A stretch of 64,000 nt of DNA from Chitinophaga niabensis (lineage in GTDB: Bacteria > Bacteroidota > Bacteroidia > Chitinophagales > Chitinophagaceae): positions 434,001 through 498,000 of the forward strand of contig JAFIGY010000009.1 of assembly GCA_017849435.1 (NCBI GenBank). The letters are read 5' to 3'. Made by a program: the position numbers and the translations under genes. Position 1 is the stretch's first letter. Each line of letters begins with the position of its first letter. This document shows, piece after piece, positions 36,315-44,164 of this stretch. The notes beneath the pieces were generated by a model, which searched no databases, was not told the origin of the DNA, and saw only the letters and a list, made by a program, of their open reading frames with translations.

Positions 36315-36965
36315 ATGCCAAAAGTAAAAATGCCCAGGAAAAGCACGCTCGTGGATATGACCGCGATGTGTGACGTGGCCTTCCTGTTGCTGACTTTCTT
36401 CATGCTGGCGACCAAGTTCAAGCCGGACGAGCCGGTGGCTGTGGTTACTCCGTCGTCTATTAACACGCAATTACTGCCTGATTCCTATGTGATACTACTG
36501 ACAGTGGACAAGGATGGCAGGGTGTTTTTCAGCATGGACGGTCAGCCTAAAAGAAAGCAACTGATCGAAGACCTGAACACCAATTTTAAATTGGGCCTGG
36601 GAGACAAGGAAATAAAGAGTTTCATGGTGGGATCCAGCATCGGTGCGGATTTCAAGAACCTTAAACAGGTACTTGACATGAGTCCGGACGAGCGGAAAAA
36701 AACGAATATCGAAAAGGGTATTCCCCTGGATTCCGCGAATAATGAACTGGGTATCTGGATCGAGTACGCTCGTGCAGTTCAGGGCAATACCAACAAACTG
36801 AAGTATTGCATCAAGGCTGACAACGCTACGCCTTTTCCTGTGATCGATAAAGTGTTGAAGACTTTCAAGGATAAGAAGATCCAGAAACTGAACCTGGTGA
36901 CCAACCTGGAGGCAGCTCCTCCCGGTTCCGCTGCCGCGATTTACCAGGCGCAGCACCAGGAATAG
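36315..36965 (+). CDS. exbD: ExbD/TolR biopolymer transport protein (first copy)
   Basis: A 216-residue ExbD. The single membrane helix with the conserved acidic residue used in proton transfer is DMTAMCDVAFLLLTFFMLATKF. A periplasmic domain follows and is longer than in enterobacterial ExbD. It contains TVDKDGRVFFSMDGQPKR and a middle insertion (VGSSIGADFKNLKQVLDMSPDERKKTNIEKG), as is usual in Bacteroidota. It works with the ExbB upstream and differs strongly from the second ExbD downstream, so the two are not interchangeable copies. Confidence 0.93.
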   Translation: MPKVKMPRKSTLVDMTAMCDVAFLLLTFFMLATKFKPDEPVAVVTPSSINTQLLPDSYVILLTVDKDGRVFFSMDGQPKRKQLIEDLNTNFKLGLGDKEIKSFMVGSSIGADFKNLKQVLDMSPDERKKTNIEKGIPLDSANNELGIWIEYARAVQGNTNKLKYCIKADNATPFPVIDKVLKTFKDKKIQKLNLVTNLEAAPPGSAAAIYQAQHQE

Positions 36966-37030
36966 TAATTACAGCCTCGCTGTAATTACTTGTTGAAACA
37001 ACAGTTAATAACACAAAAAACATTACTACC

Positions 37031-37621
37031 ATGGCAGAAATGGATACCAGTAGTAAGGGCGGTGGTGGAAAGAAACACGGTGGTACGAAAAGTAAAAAGC
37101 TTTCTACCCGTGTGGACATGACACCGATGGTGGATCTGGGGTTCCTCCTGATCACCTTCTTCATGCTGACCACCACCATGTCTAAGCCCAAGACCATGGA
37201 TCTTATGATGCCCAAGGATACAGAAAAGCAGGAAGAGCAGAACAAGGTAAAAGAAAGTACCGCACTGACCATCCTGTTGGGCAAAAAGAACCAGGTTTAC
37301 TACTACGAAGGATTGGCGCAAGACCCCAGTGCTTCGAGCAATCCGGATTTCTTTAAAGCGACCACTTTTGCCAACACCGGCGGCATTCGCGATGTGATCA
37401 TCAAGAAACGTGACGAGGTGGCAAAATTGCGGAACCATAAAGGAGAACCGGAAGATGTAGTGGTGATCATCAAAGCAGATAACGACGCTACTTATCAGAA
37501 CTTTGTAGATTTATTGGATGAAATGGCAATTAACCGTATCCAGCGTTATGCTACGGTGGATATCAGCGACCAGGACAAGCAATGGATCAAATCTACTGAA
37601 GTCGCCAACGGCATCAAGTAG
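37031..37621 (+). CDS. exbD: ExbD/TolR biopolymer transport protein (second copy)
   Basis: The second ExbD, 196 residues. The N-terminus is Gly/Lys-rich and basic (SSKGGGGKKHGGTKSKKLSTRVDMTPMVDLGFLLITFFMLTTTMSK), and the helix carries the proton-transfer Asp in VDLGFLLITFF. The periplasmic part contains KVKESTALTILLGKKNQVYYYEG and VVVIIKADNDATYQNFVDLLDEMAI. Two different ExbDs with one ExbB and one TonB is the standard arrangement in Bacteroidota, consistent with a hetero-oligomeric motor. Confidence 0.93.
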   Translation: MAEMDTSSKGGGGKKHGGTKSKKLSTRVDMTPMVDLGFLLITFFMLTTTMSKPKTMDLMMPKDTEKQEEQNKVKESTALTILLGKKNQVYYYEGLAQDPSASSNPDFFKATTFANTGGIRDVIIKKRDEVAKLRNHKGEPEDVVVIIKADNDATYQNFVDLLDEMAINRIQRYATVDISDQDKQWIKSTEVANGIK

Positions 37622-37667
37622 TTATGGAAAAAATTAATTTTTTGCATCCATCAATAAACATGTAACA

Positions 37668-38507
37668 ATGGATTCAGCTAAAATTCTTAAGGCCGATTTT
37701 CTTGACATCCTGTTTGAAGACAGGAACAAGAGCTACGGTGCTTATGAGCTTCGGAAGAAGTACGACAAACGCGTGCGGAATTCCATCCTCGCTATGGCTG
37801 CTCTGGCGTTATTGATCGTTGGCAGCTATCTCATCTATATGAATTCGAGAGGCTCCAATAACGAGAAAAACACCAAGCCTGTGATTGAGGATATCAAGCT
37901 GGAGGACGTAAAGTTGCCGGACGATCCGAAAACACCGCCTCCGCCGCCTCCGCCGCCCGCACCACCACCGCCAGTGAAGCCTTCAGTGCAGTTCACGCCG
38001 CCGGTGATCAAGAAAGATGAGGAAGTAAAGGCAGAGGAAGAACTCGTGAAACTGGACGAGATCAAGGATAAAGCCATCTCTACCAAAACAGCAGAAGGTG
38101 ATCCGAACGGTATCGATCCGGGATTGATCAACGACAGTAAGGGTACCGGTGTGGTAGAAGCACCGCCGCCGCCGCCGAAAGAAGAGATCTTCACTTTCGT
38201 GGAGCAACCTCCGACCTTCCCGGGTGGTGATGACGCCCTTAACAAGTTCCTGAACAACAACATCCGTTACCCGCACCTGGCAACAGAGAACGGTATTTCC
38301 GGTACAGTGTTCGTATCCTTTGTGGTAGACTCTGAAGGTAAGATCAAGGATGTGAAGACAGTAGGTGCACCCAAAGGTGGCGGCCTTGAAGAAGAGGCTG
38401 TCCGCGTGGTGAAGAAAATGCCGAACTGGAAGCCCGGTCGTCAGAACGGACGTTCCGTATCCGTGCAGTTCAACCTGCCGATCCGCTTTACACTGCAGGA
38501 TCAGTAG
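37668..38507 (+). CDS. tonB: Energy transducer TonB
   Basis: A 279-residue TonB that spans the periplasm and opens outer-membrane TonB-dependent transporters. The N-terminus has the Bacteroidota-specific ADFLDILFEDRNKSYGAYELRK box before the membrane helix (SILAMAALALLIVGSYLIYM). A polyproline stretch (residues about 90-104) spans the periplasm. The C-terminal domain (about residues 195-277) begins PTFPGGDDALNKFLNNNIRYP and has GTVFVSFVVDSEGKIKDV and MPNWKPGRQNGRSVSVQFNLPIRFTL. It closes the operon and is followed by a terminator. Confidence 0.95.
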   Translation: MDSAKILKADFLDILFEDRNKSYGAYELRKKYDKRVRNSILAMAALALLIVGSYLIYMNSRGSNNEKNTKPVIEDIKLEDVKLPDDPKTPPPPPPPPAPPPPVKPSVQFTPPVIKKDEEVKAEEELVKLDEIKDKAISTKTAEGDPNGIDPGLINDSKGTGVVEAPPPPPKEEIFTFVEQPPTFPGGDDALNKFLNNNIRYPHLATENGISGTVFVSFVVDSEGKIKDVKTVGAPKGGGLEEEAVRVVKKMPNWKPGRQNGRSVSVQFNLPIRFTLQDQ

Positions 38508-38531
38508 TAGTCTCACGCTAGTAAGCATATC

Positions 38532-38564
38532 ATTCCCCCGATGTTATCGTCGGGGGAATTTTTT
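38532..38564 (+). terminator. Terminator after tonB
   Basis: ATTCCCCCGA (38532-38541) pairs with TCGGGGGAAT (38550-38559), followed by six T. Confidence 0.88.
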
Positions 38565-38579
38565 ATTTAATTTCGACCC

Positions 38580-39962
38580 ATGATTGGAAAGTTAGGAGGG
38601 CACGATGATACCATTGTAGCCATAGCCACCGCGCCGGGCATTGGAGCCATTGCCGTGATCCGCCTGAGCGGTGCGAAAGCAGTGACGATAGCAGACAAAC
38701 TTTTCCCTGGCAAGGACCTCACGCAGCAGTCCGGGCACACCATGCATTTTGGGGCCATGCATCATGCCGGGCGCGTCATCGATGAAGTGGTGGTGAGCCT
38801 GTATCGGGCGCCCAAATCTTACACCGGGGAAGATGTGGTAGAGATCTCCTGCCATGGTTCTCCCTACATCCAGCAGCAGGTCGTAGAAGCCTGCATCGCT
38901 ACCGGCGCGCGCCTGGCGCGACCCGGAGAGTTTACCCAGCGGGCCTTTCTGAACGGCAAGCTGGACCTCACACAGGCGGAATCCGTAGCGGACCTTATCG
39001 CCAGTAATACCGCCGCTTCCCATCAAACTGCCATCCGGCAGATGCGTGGCGGGTTTTCCCGGGAACTGCAGGCATTGCGGGAACAATTGATCCGCTTTTC
39101 CGCTCTCATAGAACTGGAGCTGGATTTCAGCCAGGAGGATGTAGAATTTGCCGACCGTACCGCACTCTATCAACTGGTAGAAGCCGCCCTGACGGAAGTG
39201 CACCAGCTGATCCGCTCCTTCAAAGCCGGTAACGTGATCAAGAACGGCGTCAACACAGCGATTATTGGTCGCCCTAACGCCGGTAAATCCACGCTGCTGA
39301 ACACCCTTCTCAACGAGAACCGCGCTATCGTCAGCGATATTGCCGGCACTACGCGGGACACGATCGAAGAAGTGCTCAACATCGGCGGCATCCTGTTCCG
39401 CCTCATTGACACAGCCGGCATACGCGAAAGCACAGACGCCATCGAAAGCATCGGCGTACAGAAGTCGCTGGAGAAAATGCGCGAAGCGGGCATCGTGCTT
39501 TACCTGTTCGATGTCAGCGAGCTTTCTGCGGACGAGGTGGCGCGGCAGGTGGAGGAGTTTGAGGGGGGAGGGATCCCTTATCTGCTTGTTGGGAATAAGA
39601 CCGATGTGATGGGGGAGGAAGTTGCGCGGAAAAAATTCCATGCTTTTCCGGACGTTATCTTTATCGTTGCGAAAGGGGGCAATGGGGTGAGGGGGTTAAA
39701 GGATCAACTTGTGAGCCAGGTGATGGGCGGAGAGATCAACACGGAGAACACCATTATCACCAATGTGCGGCATTATGCGGCGTTGCAGGAGGTGTATAGC
39801 GCGCTGCAGGATGTGAAGAGAGGGATGGATGAGGGATTGCCGGGGGATCTATTGGCCCTTGACATTAGGAGGTGTTTGCATTATCTCGCGGATATTGCGG
39901 GAGAGGTGACGAATGAAGATCGGCTGGATTATATTTTTTCGAAGTTTTGTATCGGGAAGTAA
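38580..39962 (+). CDS. mnmE: tRNA uridine-5-carboxymethylaminomethyl modification GTPase MnmE
   Basis: GTPase of 460 residues that, with MnmG, modifies the wobble uridine of several tRNAs. The N-terminal tetrahydrofolate-binding domain begins DDTIVAIATAPGIGAIAVIRLSG. The G domain has the P-loop IIGRPNAGKSTLLN, the DIAGTTRDTIEE switch, DTAGIRES, and the base-recognition motif VGNKTD. The C-terminus ends with CIGK, containing the conserved catalytic cysteine region (C-x-G-K). The gene is complete and ends 55 bases before the convergent hxs operon. No strong terminator separates them. Confidence 0.97.
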   Translation: MIGKLGGHDDTIVAIATAPGIGAIAVIRLSGAKAVTIADKLFPGKDLTQQSGHTMHFGAMHHAGRVIDEVVVSLYRAPKSYTGEDVVEISCHGSPYIQQQVVEACIATGARLARPGEFTQRAFLNGKLDLTQAESVADLIASNTAASHQTAIRQMRGGFSRELQALREQLIRFSALIELELDFSQEDVEFADRTALYQLVEAALTEVHQLIRSFKAGNVIKNGVNTAIIGRPNAGKSTLLNTLLNENRAIVSDIAGTTRDTIEEVLNIGGILFRLIDTAGIRESTDAIESIGVQKSLEKMREAGIVLYLFDVSELSADEVARQVEEFEGGGIPYLLVGNKTDVMGEEVARKKFHAFPDVIFIVAKGGNGVRGLKDQLVSQVMGGEINTENTIITNVRHYAALQEVYSALQDVKRGMDEGLPGDLLALDIRRCLHYLADIAGEVTNEDRLDYIFSKFCIGK

Positions 39963-40017
39963 ACTGGCGTTGCGGCAACATTCCGACTTGATATCTACAA
40001 TTTATATTTGCGCTACG

Positions 40018-41142
40018 TTAGTCAATAGCCCTTATTCCCAAGCTATGCCTGGATACATTTGAACTAAAGAACCCTCCACATTCAATTTTCTTCGAACAAT
40101 TTTCACATTCATTAAGGTAAACATTTTTCCAATCAGAAATAGAGCGTCTTGAAAATTGCCAGATTTCTTCCGGGGTTACACATAACTGAGCATTGTATAG
40201 TGAGACGTTCATGCCGTGTTCAGACAAATAGGTCATTGCCTTTTTTAGATCCTCTCCGTACTCAACAGGATCAATCCAAAGTTTGTCAATGTTATGTGGT
40301 GTATAACCCTGGTTTTCTAATCCCATAAAGGCGATATGCTCGACAAATGGCAGATTTTTGTAAATGAATTTCGAAAGTTTCATAAGCCTTGGTAAGGTTG
40401 GCTTATGTAATACAATCCTTAATTCTATTCTTACATTATATCTTGCCAAATTGTATAGCCCTTTTATCGTCTGATCAAACGCGCCTTTTGCTTGTACTAT
40501 ATAGTCATGCATCAGGCTGAAATCTGAATATATGGGAATACCAAGCATTAGCTTTTCAAAAGACATTCTACCTAGTTTTCTGGCAATATTATTCCATGCG
40601 AATGTTCGGCCATTTGTCAGGCAATGTACTTCCGTTGCCGTTAAATGCTCTTGAATTTGCTCTAAAAGGTCGAAGAAACGAGCCCCCATTAAGGTAGGCT
40701 CCCCACCGGTTATGCCGATCTCCCGGCAATCTTTTGGTATCAAACGTATTAGTTGCGAATAGATACGGTAAAAATAGGAAGTATCCTCCCTGTCTTTGGG
40801 AGGTTGAGAGCACATCAAACAGTTGCTATTGCATCTTTCTGTAAATAAAAGAAAATTGTGTGTTGAATGGATTCTATATTGGGTATTGATGACACCATCG
40901 GGGTTAACGACAACTATATCTCCATTGGAAAGATGTTCAAATTCAGGTACCTCATAAACTCCTGTTTTACTTGTGAATCGATCGACACAGATGTTAGTCA
41001 GCACCGCGGCATATTGACTGACGTCATCCGGGAAACAGTCTTTCACTATTAAGATTTCGCCGTCATATTCAGGACTAAATGTAATTCTGCCCACAATTGG
41101 ATCTTTAACTCCAAATGGTTTTCCTTTGGTTTTAAGTAACAT
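40018..41142 (-). CDS. hxsC: His-Xaa-Ser system radical SAM maturase HxsC
   Basis: A radical SAM enzyme of 374 residues. The iron-sulfur motif is CNSNCLMC (Cys104, Cys108, Cys111) in LLFTERCNSNCLMCSQPP. The GGEPT SAM-binding motif is visible in EIGITGGEPTLMGARFFDLLEQI. A C-terminal cysteine cluster (C346, C349, C355: ECENCSKKIECGGFF) could bind a further cluster. The N-terminal 90 residues form a separate domain (DPIVGRITFSPEYDGEILIV). The order and overlap with hxsB, hxsD and hxsA identify it as HxsC of the Hxs system, in which a HxS repeat protein is modified by paired radical SAM enzymes. The chemistry performed is not established. It is the last gene of the operon, its start overlapping the hxsB stop by one base (TGATG). 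Confidence 0.93.
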   Translation of the reverse strand: MLLKTKGKPFGVKDPIVGRITFSPEYDGEILIVKDCFPDDVSQYAAVLTNICVDRFTSKTGVYEVPEFEHLSNGDIVVVNPDGVINTQYRIHSTHNFLLFTERCNSNCLMCSQPPKDREDTSYFYRIYSQLIRLIPKDCREIGITGGEPTLMGARFFDLLEQIQEHLTATEVHCLTNGRTFAWNNIARKLGRMSFEKLMLGIPIYSDFSLMHDYIVQAKGAFDQTIKGLYNLARYNVRIELRIVLHKPTLPRLMKLSKFIYKNLPFVEHIAFMGLENQGYTPHNIDKLWIDPVEYGEDLKKAMTYLSEHGMNVSLYNAQLCVTPEEIWQFSRRSISDWKNVYLNECENCSKKIECGGFFSSNVSRHSLGIRAID

Positions 41143-42647
41143 CAGCTTTTATCAGTTATCCAGGTTCGGAAAATCTTTTCTATCCGTTTGTCTGCGTCCA
41201 TTAATTCCACCAGATACCGGATGATCTCCATGTTTTTTTGACAGAATGAACTGGTAGGGCGGAATCCGTATTGTTCTCCTTGTGTAGCATAGTTATATAC
41301 AGGGTCTGCACCACAGTAACTCTGAAATGCGCAATCACTACATCCGGCAAGCGATTCGTTGGTAAAGACGTCGGATATTTCGGTTGATTTCTCGCCATAA
41401 AAGATTTCATTGTAAGACGTTGTTCCCAGTGAGCCCAACAGAAAAGTAAAGTCTCTCATCTCTGCAAGCATTCTTGCTTCATCAGAAGCATATATCTTTC
41501 CGTCGTAGTTGAATACAATAACGCTATTTATAAGACCTGCTGGAGATTGTAGGTCCACGTAACCTACAGGGAATGGAGTCAGCATTTTCTTAAGAATAAT
41601 ACTGGCATAATCTTCTCTGATAAAATATCCGTTTATATTATGTTCAATTATCTTCGTAAGGGCCTTTTTATAAAATTCCAGAAACAACGAAGTGTCATAC
41701 TTATTCTTTGCCGCCCCCCTTGTAGCAAAACCATATGGGCTTATTGGTCGTAAAAAGATGTTTCTAAAGCCAAGTTTCACGTATTCATCAACAATTTCTT
41801 CAGGATACAAAAGTGAAAGGTTGGTAGTAGTAAGGAGTGCAGAAACATTGTCTTCTCCCAATACCCTCCTGCATTTGATAATGCCGTTAAGAGCTAACTC
41901 ATAGCTGTCTCCTTTGGGCTTATGCCGGTTATTGTTGTGGATAAAAGATGGGCCATCAAGGGAAGTCGAAATAAGGATATTGTTTTCCTTGAAATATAAA
42001 AGCATCTCATCCGTAAGCGGGGCGAGATTGGAGCAAACAACATAAGTGATTATCTTATTATGCTTAATTGCCGCTTGTTTTGCCCTGTTTACGGCATACT
42101 GAATGTTGTCGAATGCCAATAATGCTTCACCACCCTGAAATTCCATTGTGATATTTTTGCTAGGTGATTGCATCATAATGTCTATTCCCGCATCAATATG
42201 TTCCTTGCTCATATCGTACATATGTCGATCTGCTGTGACCCTTGATACTTGACAATAGTGACAGGTATGCTCGCATCGTAAGCTAATGACGAAAATATGA
42301 AGTGAGGTGAAGTTTTCCAGGAATGACTTCTTTGTCCTATAACGAGTCGATATCACATCAAGGAGATCCGGTACCGGTAAAGGTGAGATGAAAAAATTTG
42401 CAAGCAAATCACCATATAACTCCGGATCGTTTGACCAGGTGACTTTTTTTTCAATTATCCGAGCCGCTGTTCCGATAGGTACAACCAGGAAGTCGCCAAT
42501 CTCATTTACCAGAATTTCCCTTTCGTTGGAGATTCTGAGGAATCTAAATGGGAGCAAATAATATTCTTTCGTAAGTATTTCACTATAATGATCAAGAGAA
42601 AGGAATTTACGAGTCTTCCTTTCAACTGGTGGAACCTTTTCAATCAT
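41142..42647 (-). CDS. hxsB: His-Xaa-Ser system radical SAM maturase HxsB
   Basis: A radical SAM enzyme of 501 residues with an extended N-terminal domain (about 120 residues). The core motif is CEHTCHYC (C125, C129, C132), and EFQGGEALLAF is the SAM-binding region. The C-terminus has a SPASM-like cysteine set (C436, C439, C445, C469), which in other RiPP maturases binds auxiliary clusters. The start overlaps the hxsD stop by one base (TAATG), and the stop overlaps the hxsC start. With HxsC it is the second maturase of the Hxs system. It should act in the cytoplasm on HxsA. The paired maturases likely make different modifications or bind different parts of the substrate; this is inference. 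Confidence 0.93.
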   Translation of the reverse strand: MIEKVPPVERKTRKFLSLDHYSEILTKEYYLLPFRFLRISNEREILVNEIGDFLVVPIGTAARIIEKKVTWSNDPELYGDLLANFFISPLPVPDLLDVISTRYRTKKSFLENFTSLHIFVISLRCEHTCHYCQVSRVTADRHMYDMSKEHIDAGIDIMMQSPSKNITMEFQGGEALLAFDNIQYAVNRAKQAAIKHNKIITYVVCSNLAPLTDEMLLYFKENNILISTSLDGPSFIHNNNRHKPKGDSYELALNGIIKCRRVLGEDNVSALLTTTNLSLLYPEEIVDEYVKLGFRNIFLRPISPYGFATRGAAKNKYDTSLFLEFYKKALTKIIEHNINGYFIREDYASIILKKMLTPFPVGYVDLQSPAGLINSVIVFNYDGKIYASDEARMLAEMRDFTFLLGSLGTTSYNEIFYGEKSTEISDVFTNESLAGCSDCAFQSYCGADPVYNYATQGEQYGFRPTSSFCQKNMEIIRYLVELMDADKRIEKIFRTWITDKS

Positions 42648-43015
42648 TATTGAATATTTTTCGGATCAAATCCAACTGCATCTGAGATCTCGGTTTGAAG
42701 CTCTTCTTCTGTTTCGTAATGGGCGAACGCTTTTGCTACAATGAGCTCTCTAATTGTTTTAGTTTCCTGATTGACGATGTCCCGAAGTTTAAAATCGATT
42801 AACCCCTGCCGTATTTTTTTGAGCGTATCTTCCCAGTTTAAAGTCGTATCTGCTTCTTTTGATTGGATAATAACTTTGTATTCAGTTTCATTGCCGGAAA
42901 TATCAACATCCAGGTCCCGGCAAAGCCAATAGAAACATTTGAAAACTACAGCCTCGTTATATAGTTCCCTGTCAATCACCAGATGCAACGCTTTTTCAAT
43001 TACCTGGTACTTCAT
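42647..43015 (-). CDS. hxsD: His-Xaa-Ser system protein HxsD
   Basis: A small protein of 122 residues without a signal peptide. It contains NEAVVFKCFYWLCRDLDVDISGNETEYKVIIQSKE, a beta-strand-rich region. The IDFKLRDIVNQETKTIRELIVAKAF segment matches the conserved LRxxxxxxTxxxRELIxxKAF pattern I associate with HxsD. The role is unknown; by analogy to RiPP systems it could be a recognition or scaffold protein that brings HxsA to the maturases. Its ATG overlaps the hxsA stop (ATGA), and it precedes hxsB, so the operon order is A-D-B-C with every junction overlapping. Confidence 0.88.
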   Translation of the reverse strand: MKYQVIEKALHLVIDRELYNEAVVFKCFYWLCRDLDVDISGNETEYKVIIQSKEADTTLNWEDTLKKIRQGLIDFKLRDIVNQETKTIRELIVAKAFAHYETEEELQTEISDAVGFDPKNIQ

Positions 43016-43716
43016 TTTTTTTTGTTTTTTATCGCAGTAAGTGTCTGCGCGTTAACGATGCCATCTGGTTTCAATTCATTCATTTCCTGGAATCTCATTA
43101 CAATGCTTTCTGTCTGGTTGCCAAAATAGCCTGTGATTATTATATCCTTTTTTACTTTAACAAGTAACCTCTGGAGTTCTTCTACATCTTTTCCTTCACA
43201 TCCTTTTTTTAGAATTCTTTCCCCTAAGATCATATTATTGGAATCTAAAGAAGAGGCCGATTTTTGATCGGCTCCAGTGTTAAGTGGCGAATTATTACCT
43301 GGTTTTGTATAAAGCGGTTGTATAGTAGTCGTTTTGTTTGAGGGATTTTTTTTTGGCGAACTGATAGCGGAGGATGATGGTGTGTAAGTTGAGGAGGGAG
43401 TAGGGGCATAGGTTCGTTGTGAACCGTAGGAAGATGAATAATGTGAGCTATGTGATCTATGTGAAGAATGTGAACTGTGAGATCTATGCATTAGCACCAG
43501 GCTATTCTCGGGATTGGCGATATTTAGCTTAAGTATCAATTTGGGCTTCAGAACATTCCTGTAAGATTCCGAGAAGTTTAAATCTTTGTTTTCATCAATT
43601 GAATGATGGCTGGCAGGTATGTCAGCTTTAACCTGTGAGAGCGTGCTAAAGGCAGCAGTTATTACAGCAAAGCTTTTTTTTGCGAGATTTAACAAACCAG
43701 TTTTTCCCTTGCTCAT
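43012..43716 (-). CDS. hxsA: His-Xaa-Ser repeat protein HxsA with peptidoglycan-binding domain
   Basis: The predicted target of the Hxs system (234 residues). A basic N-terminus with a hydrophobic stretch (LAKKSFAVITAAFSTLSQVKA) looks like a weak signal peptide. Six contiguous HxS triplets lie at residues 77-94 (HRS HSS HSS HRS HSS HYS). A Tyr/Thr/Ser/Pro-rich stretch (SYGSQRTYAPTPSSTYTPSS) and a Lys/Asn/Ser linker follow. The last 65 residues, including KDVEELQRLLVKV, TGYFGNQTESIVMRFQ and DGIVNAQTLTAIK, form a peptidoglycan-binding domain of the PG_binding_1 type. This suggests that the modified protein ends up anchored to the cell wall. It is the first gene of the operon and the one with the longest upstream region (see 43717-44164). 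Confidence 0.9.
   Translation of the reverse strand: MSKGKTGLLNLAKKSFAVITAAFSTLSQVKADIPASHHSIDENKDLNFSESYRNVLKPKLILKLNIANPENSLVLMHRSHSSHSSHRSHSSHYSSSYGSQRTYAPTPSSTYTPSSSAISSPKKNPSNKTTTIQPLYTKPGNNSPLNTGADQKSASSLDSNNMILGERILKKGCEGKDVEELQRLLVKVKKDIIITGYFGNQTESIVMRFQEMNELKPDGIVNAQTLTAIKNKKK
43435..43488 (-). repeat. HxS triplet repeat in hxsA (coding, six units)
   Basis: Six nine-base units encode HRS, HSS, HSS, HRS, HSS and HYS without interruption. His is CAT in five and CAC in one, while Ser uses TCT, TCA, AGT and AGC. The protein pattern is perfect but the DNA is not, so it is not a simple microsatellite. Confidence 0.85.
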
Positions 43717-43919
43717 GATTAAATTTTTTGAAAGGTTGATAGAAGAGGGAAGCTGTAATTCAACAACTATATGGTTAAAATTTGGGGATATACTTAGGTC
43801 TTAAACTAATGAGCTTCAACACTGAAAATACACCAAATTATTTAGAATAAAAAACAACACATTTGTGTTATTTTATGCATATGAAATTACAATATGCTTA
43901 ATCGACTTGCACACAAAAA
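43717..43919. other. AT-rich hxs upstream region
   Basis: About 200 bases upstream of hxsA, with no gene. It should hold the hxs promoter on the minus strand; I see no convincing TAnnTTTG match there. It contains an ATTTGTGTTATTTTATGCATATGAAAT-type AT-rich part and borders the gene relic at 43920. Confidence 0.4.
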
Positions 43920-44098
43920 GATGAGAGAGGCCACTATCTGACATTTGTTGATCGTGGGTCGCTGCGCTTTTATGCAGAAGATAAGGAAGGCAACGCAAGC
44001 CTTCGATGTATTATGGTGAAACGTTTGTTGAAACGTGTCTCTGGCGCATACATTATGATGATCTGCGGCGGTTGAAAATAGTGGAAAGGGTATCTTGA
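43920..44098 (+). pseudogene. Frameshifted remnant of an unidentified gene
   Basis: From 43920 a frame reads DERGHYLTFVDRGSLRFYAE, then DKEGNAS. After loss of one base (a C near 44003), a second frame continues PSMYYGETFVETCLWRIHYD, then DLRRLKIVERVS, to a TGA at 44098. Both halves look strongly protein-like, and a single-base insertion would join them, so this is the broken 3' end of a gene whose 5' part has gone. I do not recognise the family. It sits between the hxs operon and the PEGA lipoprotein gene. Confidence 0.45.
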
Positions 44099-44164
44099 CA
44101 AGATCCCCCAAAATCCTTGTACTAAATCAACTCATTTCCCTATCTTGGCACAAATCCCTCAACC

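Noticed and set aside
43435..43488. HxS region as a DNA microsatellite
   Set aside because: Codons for the same residues differ, so the DNA repeat is imperfect while the protein pattern is perfect.
43887..44111. 74-codon minus-strand open frame in the hxs upstream gap
   Set aside because: It is antisense to the frameshifted relic, which reads much more like protein on the plus strand; the minus frame has no family features.
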